A stretch of DNA of 64,000 nucleotides from Tunturiibacter empetritectus (GTDB lineage Bacteria > Acidobacteriota > Terriglobia > Terriglobales > Acidobacteriaceae): the NCBI RefSeq assembly GCF_013410875.1, contig NZ_JACCCU010000003.1:310001-374000 (forward strand). Direction: 5' to 3'. Below the pieces are notes generated by a model that saw only the letters and a program-made list of their open reading frames with translations, ran no database searches and was not told where the DNA came from. Positions 52,608-61,301 of this stretch are shown here, one piece after another; position 1 is the first letter of the stretch; the number at the start of each line of letters is the position of its first letter. The position numbers and the translations under genes were made by a program.

Positions 52608-53450
52608 TTAAGAGACGAGAAGATTGTCGATCAGACGCGTGCGGCCCACATAAGCCGCTACTGCGATGAGCACACCGCTCTTAGCCGATGACTCAGGGAG
52701 AAGCGATCGGGCGTCGACGATTGCGAGGTAGTCCACTTTTATGCACGTTGCGGTCTCCAAAGTGGTTCTTCCAATTTGCAGGAGCAATGCACTGCGGCGT
52801 TCGCCCTGGATGATGCTTTGTTCGATTGCAGTCAGCGCACGATGCAGGACTAATGCCTGTTCACGCTCCGAAACGCTAAGGTATCTATTTCTACTGCTCA
52901 GAGCCAGGCCGTCGGCGTCTCGCACGATAGGGCAACTGACCAGCTCGAGGTCAAAGTTGAGATCCTGAACCATCTGGCTCAAGACGGCGATCTGCGCGGC
53001 ATCTTTTTGACCGAAGTAGGCGCGATGCGGCGCGACGATGTGAAACAGCTTGGCAACAACGGTGGTTACCCCGGTGAAGTGTCCTGGGCGGGAGGCTCCG
53101 TCCAACCGGTCGCCGATGCCGGATACGGTGATGGTGGTTACGGCGCCGCTAGGGTACATCTCTTGAGCTTCGGGGGCAAAGAGGATGGCCACACCTTCCG
53201 CCTCAAGCTGCCTGCAGTCTGCCTCGAAGGTTCGTGGATACTGGGCGAAGTCTTCTCCTGGCGCGAACTGCAGGGGATTGACGAAGATCGACGCCACGAC
53301 AGTCTGGCATTCAGAGCGGGCTCGCTGGACCAGGGAGAGATGACCCCTATGGAGCGCACCCATCGTCGGCACAAAGCCTATTGAGACGCCCTGCGTCCGG
53401 AGATCGCGGCAGATGCCTTGCATCTCCGCAACACTCTTTACGATCTTCAT
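52608..53450 (-). CDS. panC: Pantothenate synthetase
   Basis: ATP-dependent joining of pantoate and beta-alanine, last step of pantothenate synthesis. 280 aa from ATG 53450 (a TTG one codon earlier is also possible) with GAGGAG about 10 nt upstream. Motifs: FVPTMGALHRGHLSLV (HxGH nucleotide site), IFVNPLQFAPGEDFAQYPRT, YFGQKDAAQIAVL and SSRNRYLS. It lies 139 nt after panB on the same strand; the two form the pantothenate pair. panD is not present. Confidence 0.95.
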   Translation of the reverse strand: MKIVKSVAEMQGICRDLRTQGVSIGFVPTMGALHRGHLSLVQRARSECQTVVASIFVNPLQFAPGEDFAQYPRTFEADCRQLEAEGVAILFAPEAQEMYPSGAVTTITVSGIGDRLDGASRPGHFTGVTTVVAKLFHIVAPHRAYFGQKDAAQIAVLSQMVQDLNFDLELVSCPIVRDADGLALSSRNRYLSVSEREQALVLHRALTAIEQSIIQGERRSALLLQIGRTTLETATCIKVDYLAIVDARSLLPESSAKSGVLIAVAAYVGRTRLIDNLLVS

Positions 53451-53588
53451 CAAATAACAGCTCCTCTCTACCGCATAGCTGCGGGATTCTCTCTTTGATT
53501 CTTCTGATCTTCTTTAGACGGACACGCACCGCCGTCGACGGGCTCGAATTGACGTCGAGATCGTTTGTGTGTGGCTGCGGTCTGGTTG

Positions 53589-54530
53589 CTACCCAACTGC
53601 TTCGATCGGGTCGGCCGGCTCGGTTGATTCGGCCGATTCATTCATCAATTCGCGAACCTCGCGGGAGAAGTGGTAGCTTTCGGCGTCCGCGGGGAAGGTT
53701 CGGGCGTCTACGTCGTGCCGGTACTCTTCCAACGCCTTGCGCATGACTCCCGCTACGTCGGCGTATCGCCGGACAAACTTTGCCGGAGGCGAGAAGGTCA
53801 TGGTCATCATGTCGTGGAGGACGAGGATCTGTCCGTCGCAGTCGGGGCCGGCACCGATTCCGATGGTGGGGATGCGGAGCTCTTCGGTGATGATGTGGGC
53901 GAGTTCGCGGGGAACCCCTTCGAGGACGACTGCGAAGCAGCCAGCCTCCTCGAGAGCCAGCGCGTCGGTGCGCAACTCGTCGATCGCCTGCATCGTCTTG
54001 CCCTGGACTTTGTAGCCTCCCATGCGGTGGACGCTCTGGGGGGTGAGTCCGATGTGTCCCATGACGGGGATCTCGGCGGCGGTGATTCTGCGGATGAGGT
54101 CGGCGCGGTCGCGGCCACCTTCGAGCTTGACGGCTTCGGCTCCTGACTCTTTGACGAAGCGGATTGCGTTGGCGAGGGCTTCGCGGTCGCCGGTGTGATA
54201 GCTGCCGAAGGGCATGTCGGCCACGAGCAGGGCGCGTTTTACGGCACGTCGGACGCCGCGGGTGTAGAGGAGCATCTCGTCCATGGTGACGGCGAGGGTG
54301 TTCTCGTGGCCCTGCATGACCATGGCGAGCGAGTCGCCTACGAGGAGAACGTCGAGGCCAGCCTCGTCGATGAGCCGGGCGCTGGCGTAGTCGTAGGCGG
54401 TGATGGCGCTGATGGGCCGGCGTAGAAGTTTCTTTTCGAGGAGGGAGGGGACGGTGACTTTGGCGAGGGAATCGGCCTGTCGCCCAGCTTGGGCATCGGC
54501 TCGTTCCGTTGAGAACGTGGTCAGACTCAT
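53589..54530 (-). CDS. panB: 3-methyl-2-oxobutanoate hydroxymethyltransferase
   Basis: First committed step of pantothenate synthesis, transferring a hydroxymethyl group from methylene-tetrahydrofolate. 313 aa from ATG 54530 with GGAG 6 nt upstream. Motifs: ISAITAYDYASARLIDEAGLDVLLVGDSLAMV, HENTLAVTMDEML, GHIGLTPQSVHRMGGYKVQGK and IGIGAGPDCDGQILVLHDM. A 20-residue Ser/Thr/Ala tail precedes the fold and an acidic tail follows. Upstream is a long AT-leaning gap with an unusual GC palindrome. Folate for this reaction is supplied by the folC route elsewhere in the window. Confidence 0.95.
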   Translation of the reverse strand: MSLTTFSTERADAQAGRQADSLAKVTVPSLLEKKLLRRPISAITAYDYASARLIDEAGLDVLLVGDSLAMVMQGHENTLAVTMDEMLLYTRGVRRAVKRALLVADMPFGSYHTGDREALANAIRFVKESGAEAVKLEGGRDRADLIRRITAAEIPVMGHIGLTPQSVHRMGGYKVQGKTMQAIDELRTDALALEEAGCFAVVLEGVPRELAHIITEELRIPTIGIGAGPDCDGQILVLHDMMTMTFSPPAKFVRRYADVAGVMRKALEEYRHDVDARTFPADAESYHFSREVRELMNESAESTEPADPIEAVG

Positions 54531-55092
54531 TGCAATCTCCAGTGCAGCTCCGCCGCGTGTCGTCTTAGGAAGGCGACTTTGGCTGGATACCACCTGTCCC
54601 AGAAGGTACCTGGGCCGTGATTGACTTTACGCGTCTTGTGGCCCGAATGGCAAGGCGTCTATCGAATCCCCGAAAGTTAGGGGGGTACCCCCCCTATTAC
54701 CCGCGCGCAACTCTTTTATTGTCAGTAGCTTACAGAAGAAAGCCACATTCAAATACGTCATTCTAAACGGCTTACGCGCAGATACGTGCAAACAAAAGGG
54801 TTAGATTGCTTTTTGGTCTCTGGCAGGTGACAGAGTGCCCTTGCAACGATCTAACTATACTAATTATAGCGGTTGAACGGAAACTAATGCGCACGGGATA
54901 AACCTATGATTGCAATTGGTTTGCATGAGGCTGGGGCTTGACAGCTTTTAGGATTGCTCTCTGAACTGACATTTATCATCCTTGCTGTCCAAGGCGAAGA
55001 GGAGAATACTCTTGAGGCGCTGAGTATATGTCTGAAGACAAAAAGACTTATGGGGTGCATCAGCGCTAAGCTCAGCAGAGATCGCTGCGGGC
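54531..55092. other. Long intergenic region with a GGGGGGTACCCCCC palindrome
   Basis: About 560 bp. Contains the perfect 14-bp palindrome GGGGGGTACCCCCC (54680-54693) followed by a further C. The rest, from 54700, is visibly AT-richer than surrounding DNA (for example CTATACTAATTATAGC near 54855). No gene-like frame has a ribosome site. It probably holds the panB promoter and the edge of an acquired segment. Confidence 0.55.
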
Positions 55093-56100
55093 GTGATCTC
55101 AAACAAGTTTAGTAGCCAATTAAGCTGGTGGGGCTTATTGCTAATATGTGCCATTCCATTGGTACTGACTTTTGTCTGGATTTATAGGAGAGAACGCGAA
55201 AAGGGAAGGTTGCGGAGTCTCTGGCAGGTACACCCCATCTCATATTCGATAATTGCCCTAATCGCACTCGTTTTTTTTTGGACATCGGGGTCTCTCTTAA
55301 TTGCGAAGCTGCGCACACCTTCGAAATCACAGATCTCAGCACAGTCTTTGGAACCGATGGCCAAACCTGTAAATCCCGCTCCTGTCCCAGCTGTCATTCC
55401 ACAAACTGTGGCAATCAAACCAGTCGCCCCTGACGTTACCGTATCGCCTAAGGTCAAACTGACCCCGCGATCAAAAGAACAAAAGACTGATCCCCCTGTT
55501 ACGCGAAACCCGCAACCCGCACCTCCGACCGAAAACCTTTCTCCCGCACCGACTCCCATGCAGCAGCCGTCCAACGTGGGGTGTATTGGCGGCAGCGGTA
55601 ATGCCTGTGTAGGAACAAATCAACCGGGCGGGGTTGTGATCGGGACACTGGGAAGCGTTCCTCCTCCCGATCGAACCTTGAGTCCAGATAATGTAACAAA
55701 GGCAGTAGATCTCCTGAAGCGAGCAGGAAGTGAGACTCGGATATTCTTCATTACGTTCCCCACTCAAGCTAGTGACGATGGAGAGATAGGAAAATTCACG
55801 CTAACCTTGGAAAACGTCTTCAATAAGGCCGGGTGGAATCCATATCGCGAGAGAAATGTTCAATTAGGACAGTTTCGTTCCATATCTGAGCGTTCATCGT
55901 CGGAAGGAGAGGGGATTGGGTGTAGCCTGCCTGATCCCCCGACACGCGAGTCTCAGTTAGCAATGCAGGCCTTATCGCTGTTGGGTTATCCATGCACTCA
56001 CCCGTCGGTATATCAACCATTTGCAAATCCAGGTCAGCAATCAAATTTTGGGTTTGCGTTATATGTATCTGTCGGAACAAGAATAAAGCCAGAACAATGA
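55093..56100 (+). CDS. Hypothetical membrane protein with proline-rich region, low-GC orphan
   Basis: 335 aa from GTG 55093; an in-frame stop at 55033 limits the start. Two membrane helices (WWGLLLICAIPLVLTFVWIYRR, 12-33, and YSIIALIALVFFWTSGSLLIA, about 50-70), then a long Pro/Lys-rich extended region (about 75-150), a Gly-Asn patch (CIGGSGNACVGTNQPGGVVIG), and a globular C-terminal domain starting SPDNVTKAVDLLKRAGSETRIFF. Codon use is clearly AT-richer than in neighbours, suggesting transfer. No family recognised. A minus-strand frame overlapping its end is probably not a gene. Confidence 0.7.
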   Translation: MISNKFSSQLSWWGLLLICAIPLVLTFVWIYRREREKGRLRSLWQVHPISYSIIALIALVFFWTSGSLLIAKLRTPSKSQISAQSLEPMAKPVNPAPVPAVIPQTVAIKPVAPDVTVSPKVKLTPRSKEQKTDPPVTRNPQPAPPTENLSPAPTPMQQPSNVGCIGGSGNACVGTNQPGGVVIGTLGSVPPPDRTLSPDNVTKAVDLLKRAGSETRIFFITFPTQASDDGEIGKFTLTLENVFNKAGWNPYRERNVQLGQFRSISERSSSEGEGIGCSLPDPPTRESQLAMQALSLLGYPCTHPSVYQPFANPGQQSNFGFALYVSVGTRIKPEQ

Positions 56101-56258
56101 AAACGAACACGAATACCACGAAGGCCCGGAAGCCTAGAGCGGTTTGAAAAGGGAATGGCCTCACTGGTTCGTTCGCTGAAGCCATGGTCGAAGTCGACCG
56201 CGAGGAAGACAGTCCGCAAGCGGACTATCAAGTTTCAAAGAAGTTAAACTGCACTCTG

Positions 56259-57389
56259 CTAGGCGCGGCCGCGGGCGGAGCCTGGGGGTGGGGGGTAGTT
56301 GGGTTTTAGCTTTACGGGCTCTACGATCTCGGGTTCGAGGGCGATGGGGCGGTGGGCGGCGACCATCTCGGCGATGGCGTATTTTAGCGGCTCGATGCCC
56401 TCGCCGGTAACGGCTGAGATGGTGAAAAAGGGGAGCTTGCGGCGCTTGGCCATTGCGGTGAGCTTTTTGAGCTTTTCGGGATTGGCTACATCGGCTTTGG
56501 CGGCTACGAGGATGGTGGGCTTGGCGGCAAGCGCGGGGTCGAAGCTTTTGAGCTCTTCGGTGATGACTTTGTAGTCGGCGACGGGGTCGGGACGGGCTGA
56601 TCCTACTGCCGCGGCGCTGCCTTCCGCGGCGCCGGAGTCGGAGACGTCGACGAGGTGGACGATGACGCTGGTGCGTTCGATGTGTTTGAGGAACTGGATG
56701 CCGAGGCCAGCGCCGAGGTGTGCGCCTTCGATGAGGCCGGGGAGATCGGCGACGGTGAAGGACTCGGTGTGGGGGAAGTCGCCGACCTGGACGACGCCTA
56801 GGTTGGGCTCGAGGGTGGTGAAGGCGTAGTTGGCGATCTTGGGTTTGGCGGCGGAGAGGCGGGAGATGAGGGTGGACTTGCCGACGTTGGGATAGCCGAC
56901 GAGGCCGGCATCGGCGAGGAGACGGAGCTCGAGGCGATAGGCGCGCTCTTCGCCGGCGCGGCCGAGCTCGTGTTCTCGGGGTGCTTGATGGGTGGACGTC
57001 GCAAAGTGCTGATTGCCGCGACCGCCGCGACCGCCCTTGGCGATGACGATGGTCTCGTTGGGTCGGGCGAAGTCGTGGATAAGCTCGCCGGTGGCGTCGT
57101 CGTAGAGGAGGGTGCCTACGGGAACTTTGAGGGTGGTGCTTTCGCCGGAGTATCCGGAGCAGTTTGAGCCGAGGCCGTGGCCTCCGCGCTGAGCCTTGTG
57201 CTCGGGGTTGAAACGGAAGTGGACCAGGGTGTTGTGGCTGAGGGAGGAGGACATGAGGACGTCTCCCCCATGGCCGCCGTCGCCGCCCGAGGGGCCGCCT
57301 TTGGGAACGAACTTTTCGCGGCGGAAGGCCATGCAGCCGTTGCCGCCGTCGCCGGCCTTGATGCGAATTTTTGCTTCATCAATAAACAT
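56259..57389 (-). CDS. obgE: GTPase Obg
   Basis: Essential ribosome-assembly GTPase linked to growth and chromosome events. 376 aa: glycine-rich Obg domain ([34 protein letters not shown], 12-44), G1 GYPNVGKST at 165-173, G3 [22 protein letters not shown] (NKxD-like, with A-K-A-D instead), and SAVTGEG. The C-terminal OCT domain of Gram-positive Obg is absent; the tail is short and proline-rich. ATG 57389, weak ribosome site. The G4 change from NKxD to AKAD may alter nucleotide preference. Confidence 0.94.
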   Translation of the reverse strand: MFIDEAKIRIKAGDGGNGCMAFRREKFVPKGGPSGGDGGHGGDVLMSSSLSHNTLVHFRFNPEHKAQRGGHGLGSNCSGYSGESTTLKVPVGTLLYDDATGELIHDFARPNETIVIAKGGRGGRGNQHFATSTHQAPREHELGRAGEERAYRLELRLLADAGLVGYPNVGKSTLISRLSAAKPKIANYAFTTLEPNLGVVQVGDFPHTESFTVADLPGLIEGAHLGAGLGIQFLKHIERTSVIVHLVDVSDSGAAEGSAAAVGSARPDPVADYKVITEELKSFDPALAAKPTILVAAKADVANPEKLKKLTAMAKRRKLPFFTISAVTGEGIEPLKYAIAEMVAAHRPIALEPEIVEPVKLKPNYPPPPGSARGRA

Positions 57390-57698
57390 TCTTCAGTGTC
57401 TAGTGTACTAGGGTCTGCGCTAGACTGGGATTGTCCGAGCAAGATCGCCGGTTGCGCACGAGATTGCGGAACGGGTTTGACTGTTTGACTCTTGACTGTG
57501 GCACTCCTCCTTTATTGATTCAGTTTGTGACAGAAGAGATCTTTCGTCAGAGATCCTGCGTCAGAAAATCGTTGGGTCGCGCTTGTAATCACGTGTTAAT
57601 CGCGATGTGACAAGGTTAAGACAAATACATGACATTCCGAATGTCAGGCGCGGAACGAACGAATGCGCCTGAGGCGGCAGCAATTTTTGAGGAGACAG
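57390..57698. other. Divergent promoter region of obgE and a TonB-dependent receptor
   Basis: About 310 bp between divergently transcribed genes. It contains the inverted repeat TGACATTC-c-GAATGTCA at 57630-57646, listed separately, and a run of AT-leaning sequence (TGTAATCACGTGTTAATCG). No gene. The operator-like repeat lies 53 nt before the receptor start. Confidence 0.6.
57630..57646. promoter_or_regulatory. Operator-like inverted repeat upstream of a TonB-dependent receptor
   Basis: TGACATTCCGAATGTCA: two perfect 8-bp arms around one central C, the size and symmetry of a dimeric repressor site. Lies between obgE and the receptor gene, 53 nt before its ATG. Confidence 0.5.
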
Positions 57699-60600
57699 AT
57701 GACACGATATTTAGGGAAGAGCGTTTTTTTGGCGTTGGCGTGCTTGATGGTGCGGCCGATGGGGGCGCAATCGACGACGCAGGGTGCGATTGTGGGGACG
57801 GTGTTCGACAATACCGGCGCGGTGGTGCCGGGGGCGGCGATCGAGATTCGCAATAACGGCACGAACGCGACGCTGACGTTGACGTCGGATTCGGCGGGAC
57901 TGTATCGCGCGCCGCAACTGCCGCCGGGAAGTTATACGGTTACGGTCAAGGCGACGGGATTCGATGTGCAGCGCGAGAGCAATGTGACCGTGGAGGTGAG
58001 CCTTGCGACGCAGTTGGATGAACATCTAAAGACGGGTTCAGAGAGCCAGACGGTGGAGGTGACGGCGACTGCACCGGTGCTGAACTTTGAAGATGCGACC
58101 TATGGTGGCCATCTTTCGAATACGGAGATCGAGAGTATTCCGATCAACAATCGCCGCTGGTCGACGCTGGCGCTGCTGACGCCGGGCGCGACGGTGGACG
58201 CGAATGGATATGGATTGATCCAGTTTCGCGCGATCAGCCCGCTACTGAATAACGTGGAGATTGACGGCGCGGATGACAACCAGGGCTTCTATGCCGAGGA
58301 GCGCGGGCGCACGCGGGAGGGCTACTCGACCTCGCAGGCCGCGGTGCGCGAGTTTACGGTGAACAGCGGAGTGTATTCGGCGGAGTATGGACGCGCGGTT
58401 GGCGGCGTGATCAATTCTGTAACCAAGAGCGGCACAAACGCTCTTCATGGTGAGTTGTACTTCTACAATCGGGACAGCTCGCGCTCGGCTTACGGGTTCC
58501 AGACTAATAACACGACCTTCGACGCAACGACGGGCAAGTATGTGACGGCGCCCTTCAAGCCGACGGATAAGCGCAATCAGTACGGTTTCGGTGCTGGCGG
58601 AGCGTTGATCAAGGATAAGCTGTTCTGGTTTTATTCCTTTGATGTCTTCCACCGGAACTTCCCTGGCGTCTCGAAGGCAAACAATCCGAGTGCGTTCTTT
58701 ACGACTCCGGATGCGGCGCTTCCGGCGGGGCAGACCTGCAGCGCAACGACCGGCACGATTGCGGGAAGTGGATCGAGCACGATCGATCAGCAGACCTGCC
58801 TGCTGGCAGCGCGATTAAAGGTGAGCTATGCGCAGGGAGCGGCGGACTACAACCAGCAGCTGCAGAATGCGTTGACGGATCTTGGTTCGGTTCCGCGTTA
58901 CGGCAACCAGGACATCAATACGCCGAAGCTGGACTACCAGATCAACGGCAAGAACCATGTGAGTGTGCTGTATCACCGGCTGCGCTGGAATTCGCCGGGC
59001 GGGGTGCAGACCCAGGCGACGAATGCGTATGCGGTGGACGCGTTTGGTACGGACTTTGTGAAGCTGGATTATGGCCTGGTGGAGTTGGAGAGCCTGTGGG
59101 GTCGATTTAGTAACGAATTGCGTTACCAATATGGTCGCGAGCTGAATGACGAAGGGCGACAGACTCCGAGCGCTTATACGAATCAGTTTCTGACGCCGAA
59201 TAACTCGGGCGGCGTTCCGGTTGCCATTGCTCTCTACACCGCGGTGTCGGGCTTTACTGCGGGGACGCCGTACTACAGTTTCCGGACGGCGTATCCGGAC
59301 GAGCGGAAGTGGCAGGTGGGTGATACTGCGGCGACGATCTTTGGGCGGCACAGCATCAAGTTTGGGATCGACTTGCTGCACAACTATGACATTCAGAACA
59401 ATCTTTATGAGGGCAACGGCCAGTACAACTACACGAGCAACATCGTTAATTACTTCAGCGATTTGATTGCACAGCATGGGACGTGCAACGCGGCGCTGAG
59501 CGGTGTGGGGACGCTGCCCTGCTACAACAGCTTTTATCAGGGCTTTGGGCCGGCGGTGTTCGATCTGAGCACGCTGGACTATGGCTTTTTCTTTCAGGAT
59601 GACTGGAAGGTGACTCCGCGGCTGACGGTGAACCTGGGGGTGCGGTATGACTATGAGCATCTGCCTGGGCCGTTTACCGGAGTTCAGAATGCGGCTATGT
59701 TTCCGCAGTCGGCGATCACGCCGAGCGACAAGAACAACATCGGGCCGCGGGTGGGATTTGCCTACGATCCTTATGGTCAGGGCAAGACAGTGATTCGCGG
59801 CGGCGTGGGGATGTACTACGGACGCCTGTGGAATGCGCTGTTGCTGAATGCCCGCTACCAGACGGGCGCAGCGAATACGCAGTTGTCGGCAACGTTCAAC
59901 AACAGCACGTCGGTGAATGGGGTGTCGATTGCGCCTACGTTCCCGAATGTTGCGACGACTGCTCCGGCAGCGTCGGCGGGCGCTCTGAGCGTGCAGTATC
60001 TGGATAAGAATCTGCAGAACCCGATGACGTATCAGTTCGATATGGCGCTGCAGCAGGATCTGGGCAGAGGGATGGTGTTTTCGGTGAGCTATATCGGCGC
60101 GCTTGGCCGGGAGCTGCCGAATTATCTGAACCTGAACCTGGATCCGACGAAGACGTATACCTTCAACTACGTGGTGGCTCCTGCGGCGAATACGACCAAC
60201 TGCGGGCCGGTGGCTTGCGGTACGGTGATACCGACGAAGGTCTACTCGACGCGGACGCAGTCTACCTCGTGCGCGGCGGGCGCGAGCTGCACGGGAAGCT
60301 ATAAGGCCAACACGCTAAACCCTGCGTTCAATGGGGTGACGGATGTGATCAGCAACATCAACTCCAGCTATAACGGGGTGACGGCGGAGGTTCAGAAGAG
60401 GGCGAATCATTTTCTGACCTTCGATGTGAACTACACGTGGTCGCATGCGCTGGACTTTGCGCAGAACGCGGTGACGCAGGCGAGCACGAATGGATGGTTT
60501 GATCCTTATGGCAATGCGCGGGCAAACTACGGGAACTCAAGCTTCAACATTCCGCATCGCGTCGTGGCGTGGGGGTTGTTGAACTTTCCTGGGGTGAACG

Positions 60601-61091
60601 AGGGTAGTCCGTTGAAGTGGATTGCCAATGGCTGGTCGTTGAAGCCGCTGGTGCAGTCGCAGTCGGGGCTTCCTTACAGCTTGACGGTTGGGGGTACCAC
60701 GCCGAATCAGTGCTACTACACGGCAGGCTGTTTACAGTCGGCGGGGTCGGGGCTCTCGGGGACGGGTGTCAGTTACGTGCCGCAGATCGGGCGCAACACT
60801 TTCAAATACCCGGTCACGGTGCAGTCCGATCTGCGGGCGGAGAAGGACTTTACGTTTGCGGAGAAGTACAACCTGCAGCTGATCGGAGAGGCGTTCAACC
60901 TGCCGAATCATCTGAACGTGACGGGGGAGACGACGCAGGGCTACTCGAGTACTGTGACGCAGGGGTCCCCGACAACGGGGCCGAGCGCGAACCTGGTCTT
61001 CCAGCCTGGGTTCCAGTCGATCACCTCGGCTAACTCGAACTACGCGTATAGCCCACGGCAGATTCAATTGGCTTTGCGGCTGTTGTTCTAG
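57699..61091 (+). CDS. TonB-dependent outer-membrane receptor with carboxypeptidase-regulatory-like domain
   Basis: Start at ATG 57699 because GGAG lies 5 nt upstream and a signal peptide follows (GKSVFLALACLMVRPMGAQ). 1130 aa. The N-terminal beta-sandwich domain GAIVGTVFDNTGAVVPGAAI ... GLYRAPQLPPGSYTVTVKATGF (28-100) is the CarboxypepD_reg/Cna-B-like module typical of acidobacterial receptors. Then a plug (DGADDNQGFYAEE, AVREFTVNSGVYSAEYGRAVGGVINSVTKSGTN) and a long beta barrel with FFQDDWKVTPRLTVNLGVRYDYE. It ends in LRLLF, the aromatic C-terminal residue needed for barrel assembly. Substrate probably a large oligosaccharide, inferred from family use. Confidence 0.94.
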   Translation: MTRYLGKSVFLALACLMVRPMGAQSTTQGAIVGTVFDNTGAVVPGAAIEIRNNGTNATLTLTSDSAGLYRAPQLPPGSYTVTVKATGFDVQRESNVTVEVSLATQLDEHLKTGSESQTVEVTATAPVLNFEDATYGGHLSNTEIESIPINNRRWSTLALLTPGATVDANGYGLIQFRAISPLLNNVEIDGADDNQGFYAEERGRTREGYSTSQAAVREFTVNSGVYSAEYGRAVGGVINSVTKSGTNALHGELYFYNRDSSRSAYGFQTNNTTFDATTGKYVTAPFKPTDKRNQYGFGAGGALIKDKLFWFYSFDVFHRNFPGVSKANNPSAFFTTPDAALPAGQTCSATTGTIAGSGSSTIDQQTCLLAARLKVSYAQGAADYNQQLQNALTDLGSVPRYGNQDINTPKLDYQINGKNHVSVLYHRLRWNSPGGVQTQATNAYAVDAFGTDFVKLDYGLVELESLWGRFSNELRYQYGRELNDEGRQTPSAYTNQFLTPNNSGGVPVAIALYTAVSGFTAGTPYYSFRTAYPDERKWQVGDTAATIFGRHSIKFGIDLLHNYDIQNNLYEGNGQYNYTSNIVNYFSDLIAQHGTCNAALSGVGTLPCYNSFYQGFGPAVFDLSTLDYGFFFQDDWKVTPRLTVNLGVRYDYEHLPGPFTGVQNAAMFPQSAITPSDKNNIGPRVGFAYDPYGQGKTVIRGGVGMYYGRLWNALLLNARYQTGAANTQLSATFNNSTSVNGVSIAPTFPNVATTAPAASAGALSVQYLDKNLQNPMTYQFDMALQQDLGRGMVFSVSYIGALGRELPNYLNLNLDPTKTYTFNYVVAPAANTTNCGPVACGTVIPTKVYSTRTQSTSCAAGASCTGSYKANTLNPAFNGVTDVISNINSSYNGVTAEVQKRANHFLTFDVNYTWSHALDFAQNAVTQASTNGWFDPYGNARANYGNSSFNIPHRVVAWGLLNFPGVNEGSPLKWIANGWSLKPLVQSQSGLPYSLTVGGTTPNQCYYTAGCLQSAGSGLSGTGVSYVPQIGRNTFKYPVTVQSDLRAEKDFTFAEKYNLQLIGEAFNLPNHLNVTGETTQGYSSTVTQGSPTTGPSANLVFQPGFQSITSANSNYAYSPRQIQLALRLLF

Positions 61092-61114
61092 ATTGCAGGC
61101 GTTGTTTGGAAGGA

Positions 61115-61143
61115 GGGCGGCGGCTTCGGCTGTTGCCCTTTTT
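61115..61143 (+). terminator. Rho-independent terminator after the TonB-dependent receptor
   Basis: GGGCGGCGGC-TTCG-GCTGTTGCCC forms a 10-bp stem with several G-U pairs and a stable UUCG tetraloop, followed by TTTTT. It ends the receptor transcript 24 nt after its stop codon. Confidence 0.85.
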
Positions 61144-61301
61144 CGGTTAACACGGAAGTGGTCTTTCATAATTGCTGTGTCTGCGGCTAATCTCATAGTG
61201 TGGCTGCGACGCTTTGCCTGGATAGCGAGGGGCATGGCGAGCTTACTTTTCAATCTTCCCGTGGTTGCGGCGTAGAGCGGTACAGAATCCGCGGAGAGTG
61301 C

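Noticed and set aside
54884..55102. A 72-aa minus-strand protein in the low-GC gap
   Set aside because: No ribosome site and no protein-like composition; AT-rich DNA leaves such frames by chance.
55820..56185. A 121-aa minus-strand protein overlapping the orphan gene
   Set aside because: It overlaps a better supported frame for most of its length and lacks a ribosome site.
59109..59125. GTAACG-aattg-CGTTAC inverted repeat within the first TonB receptor
   Set aside because: It resembles the folC motif but lies in conserved coding sequence and is short enough to be chance.
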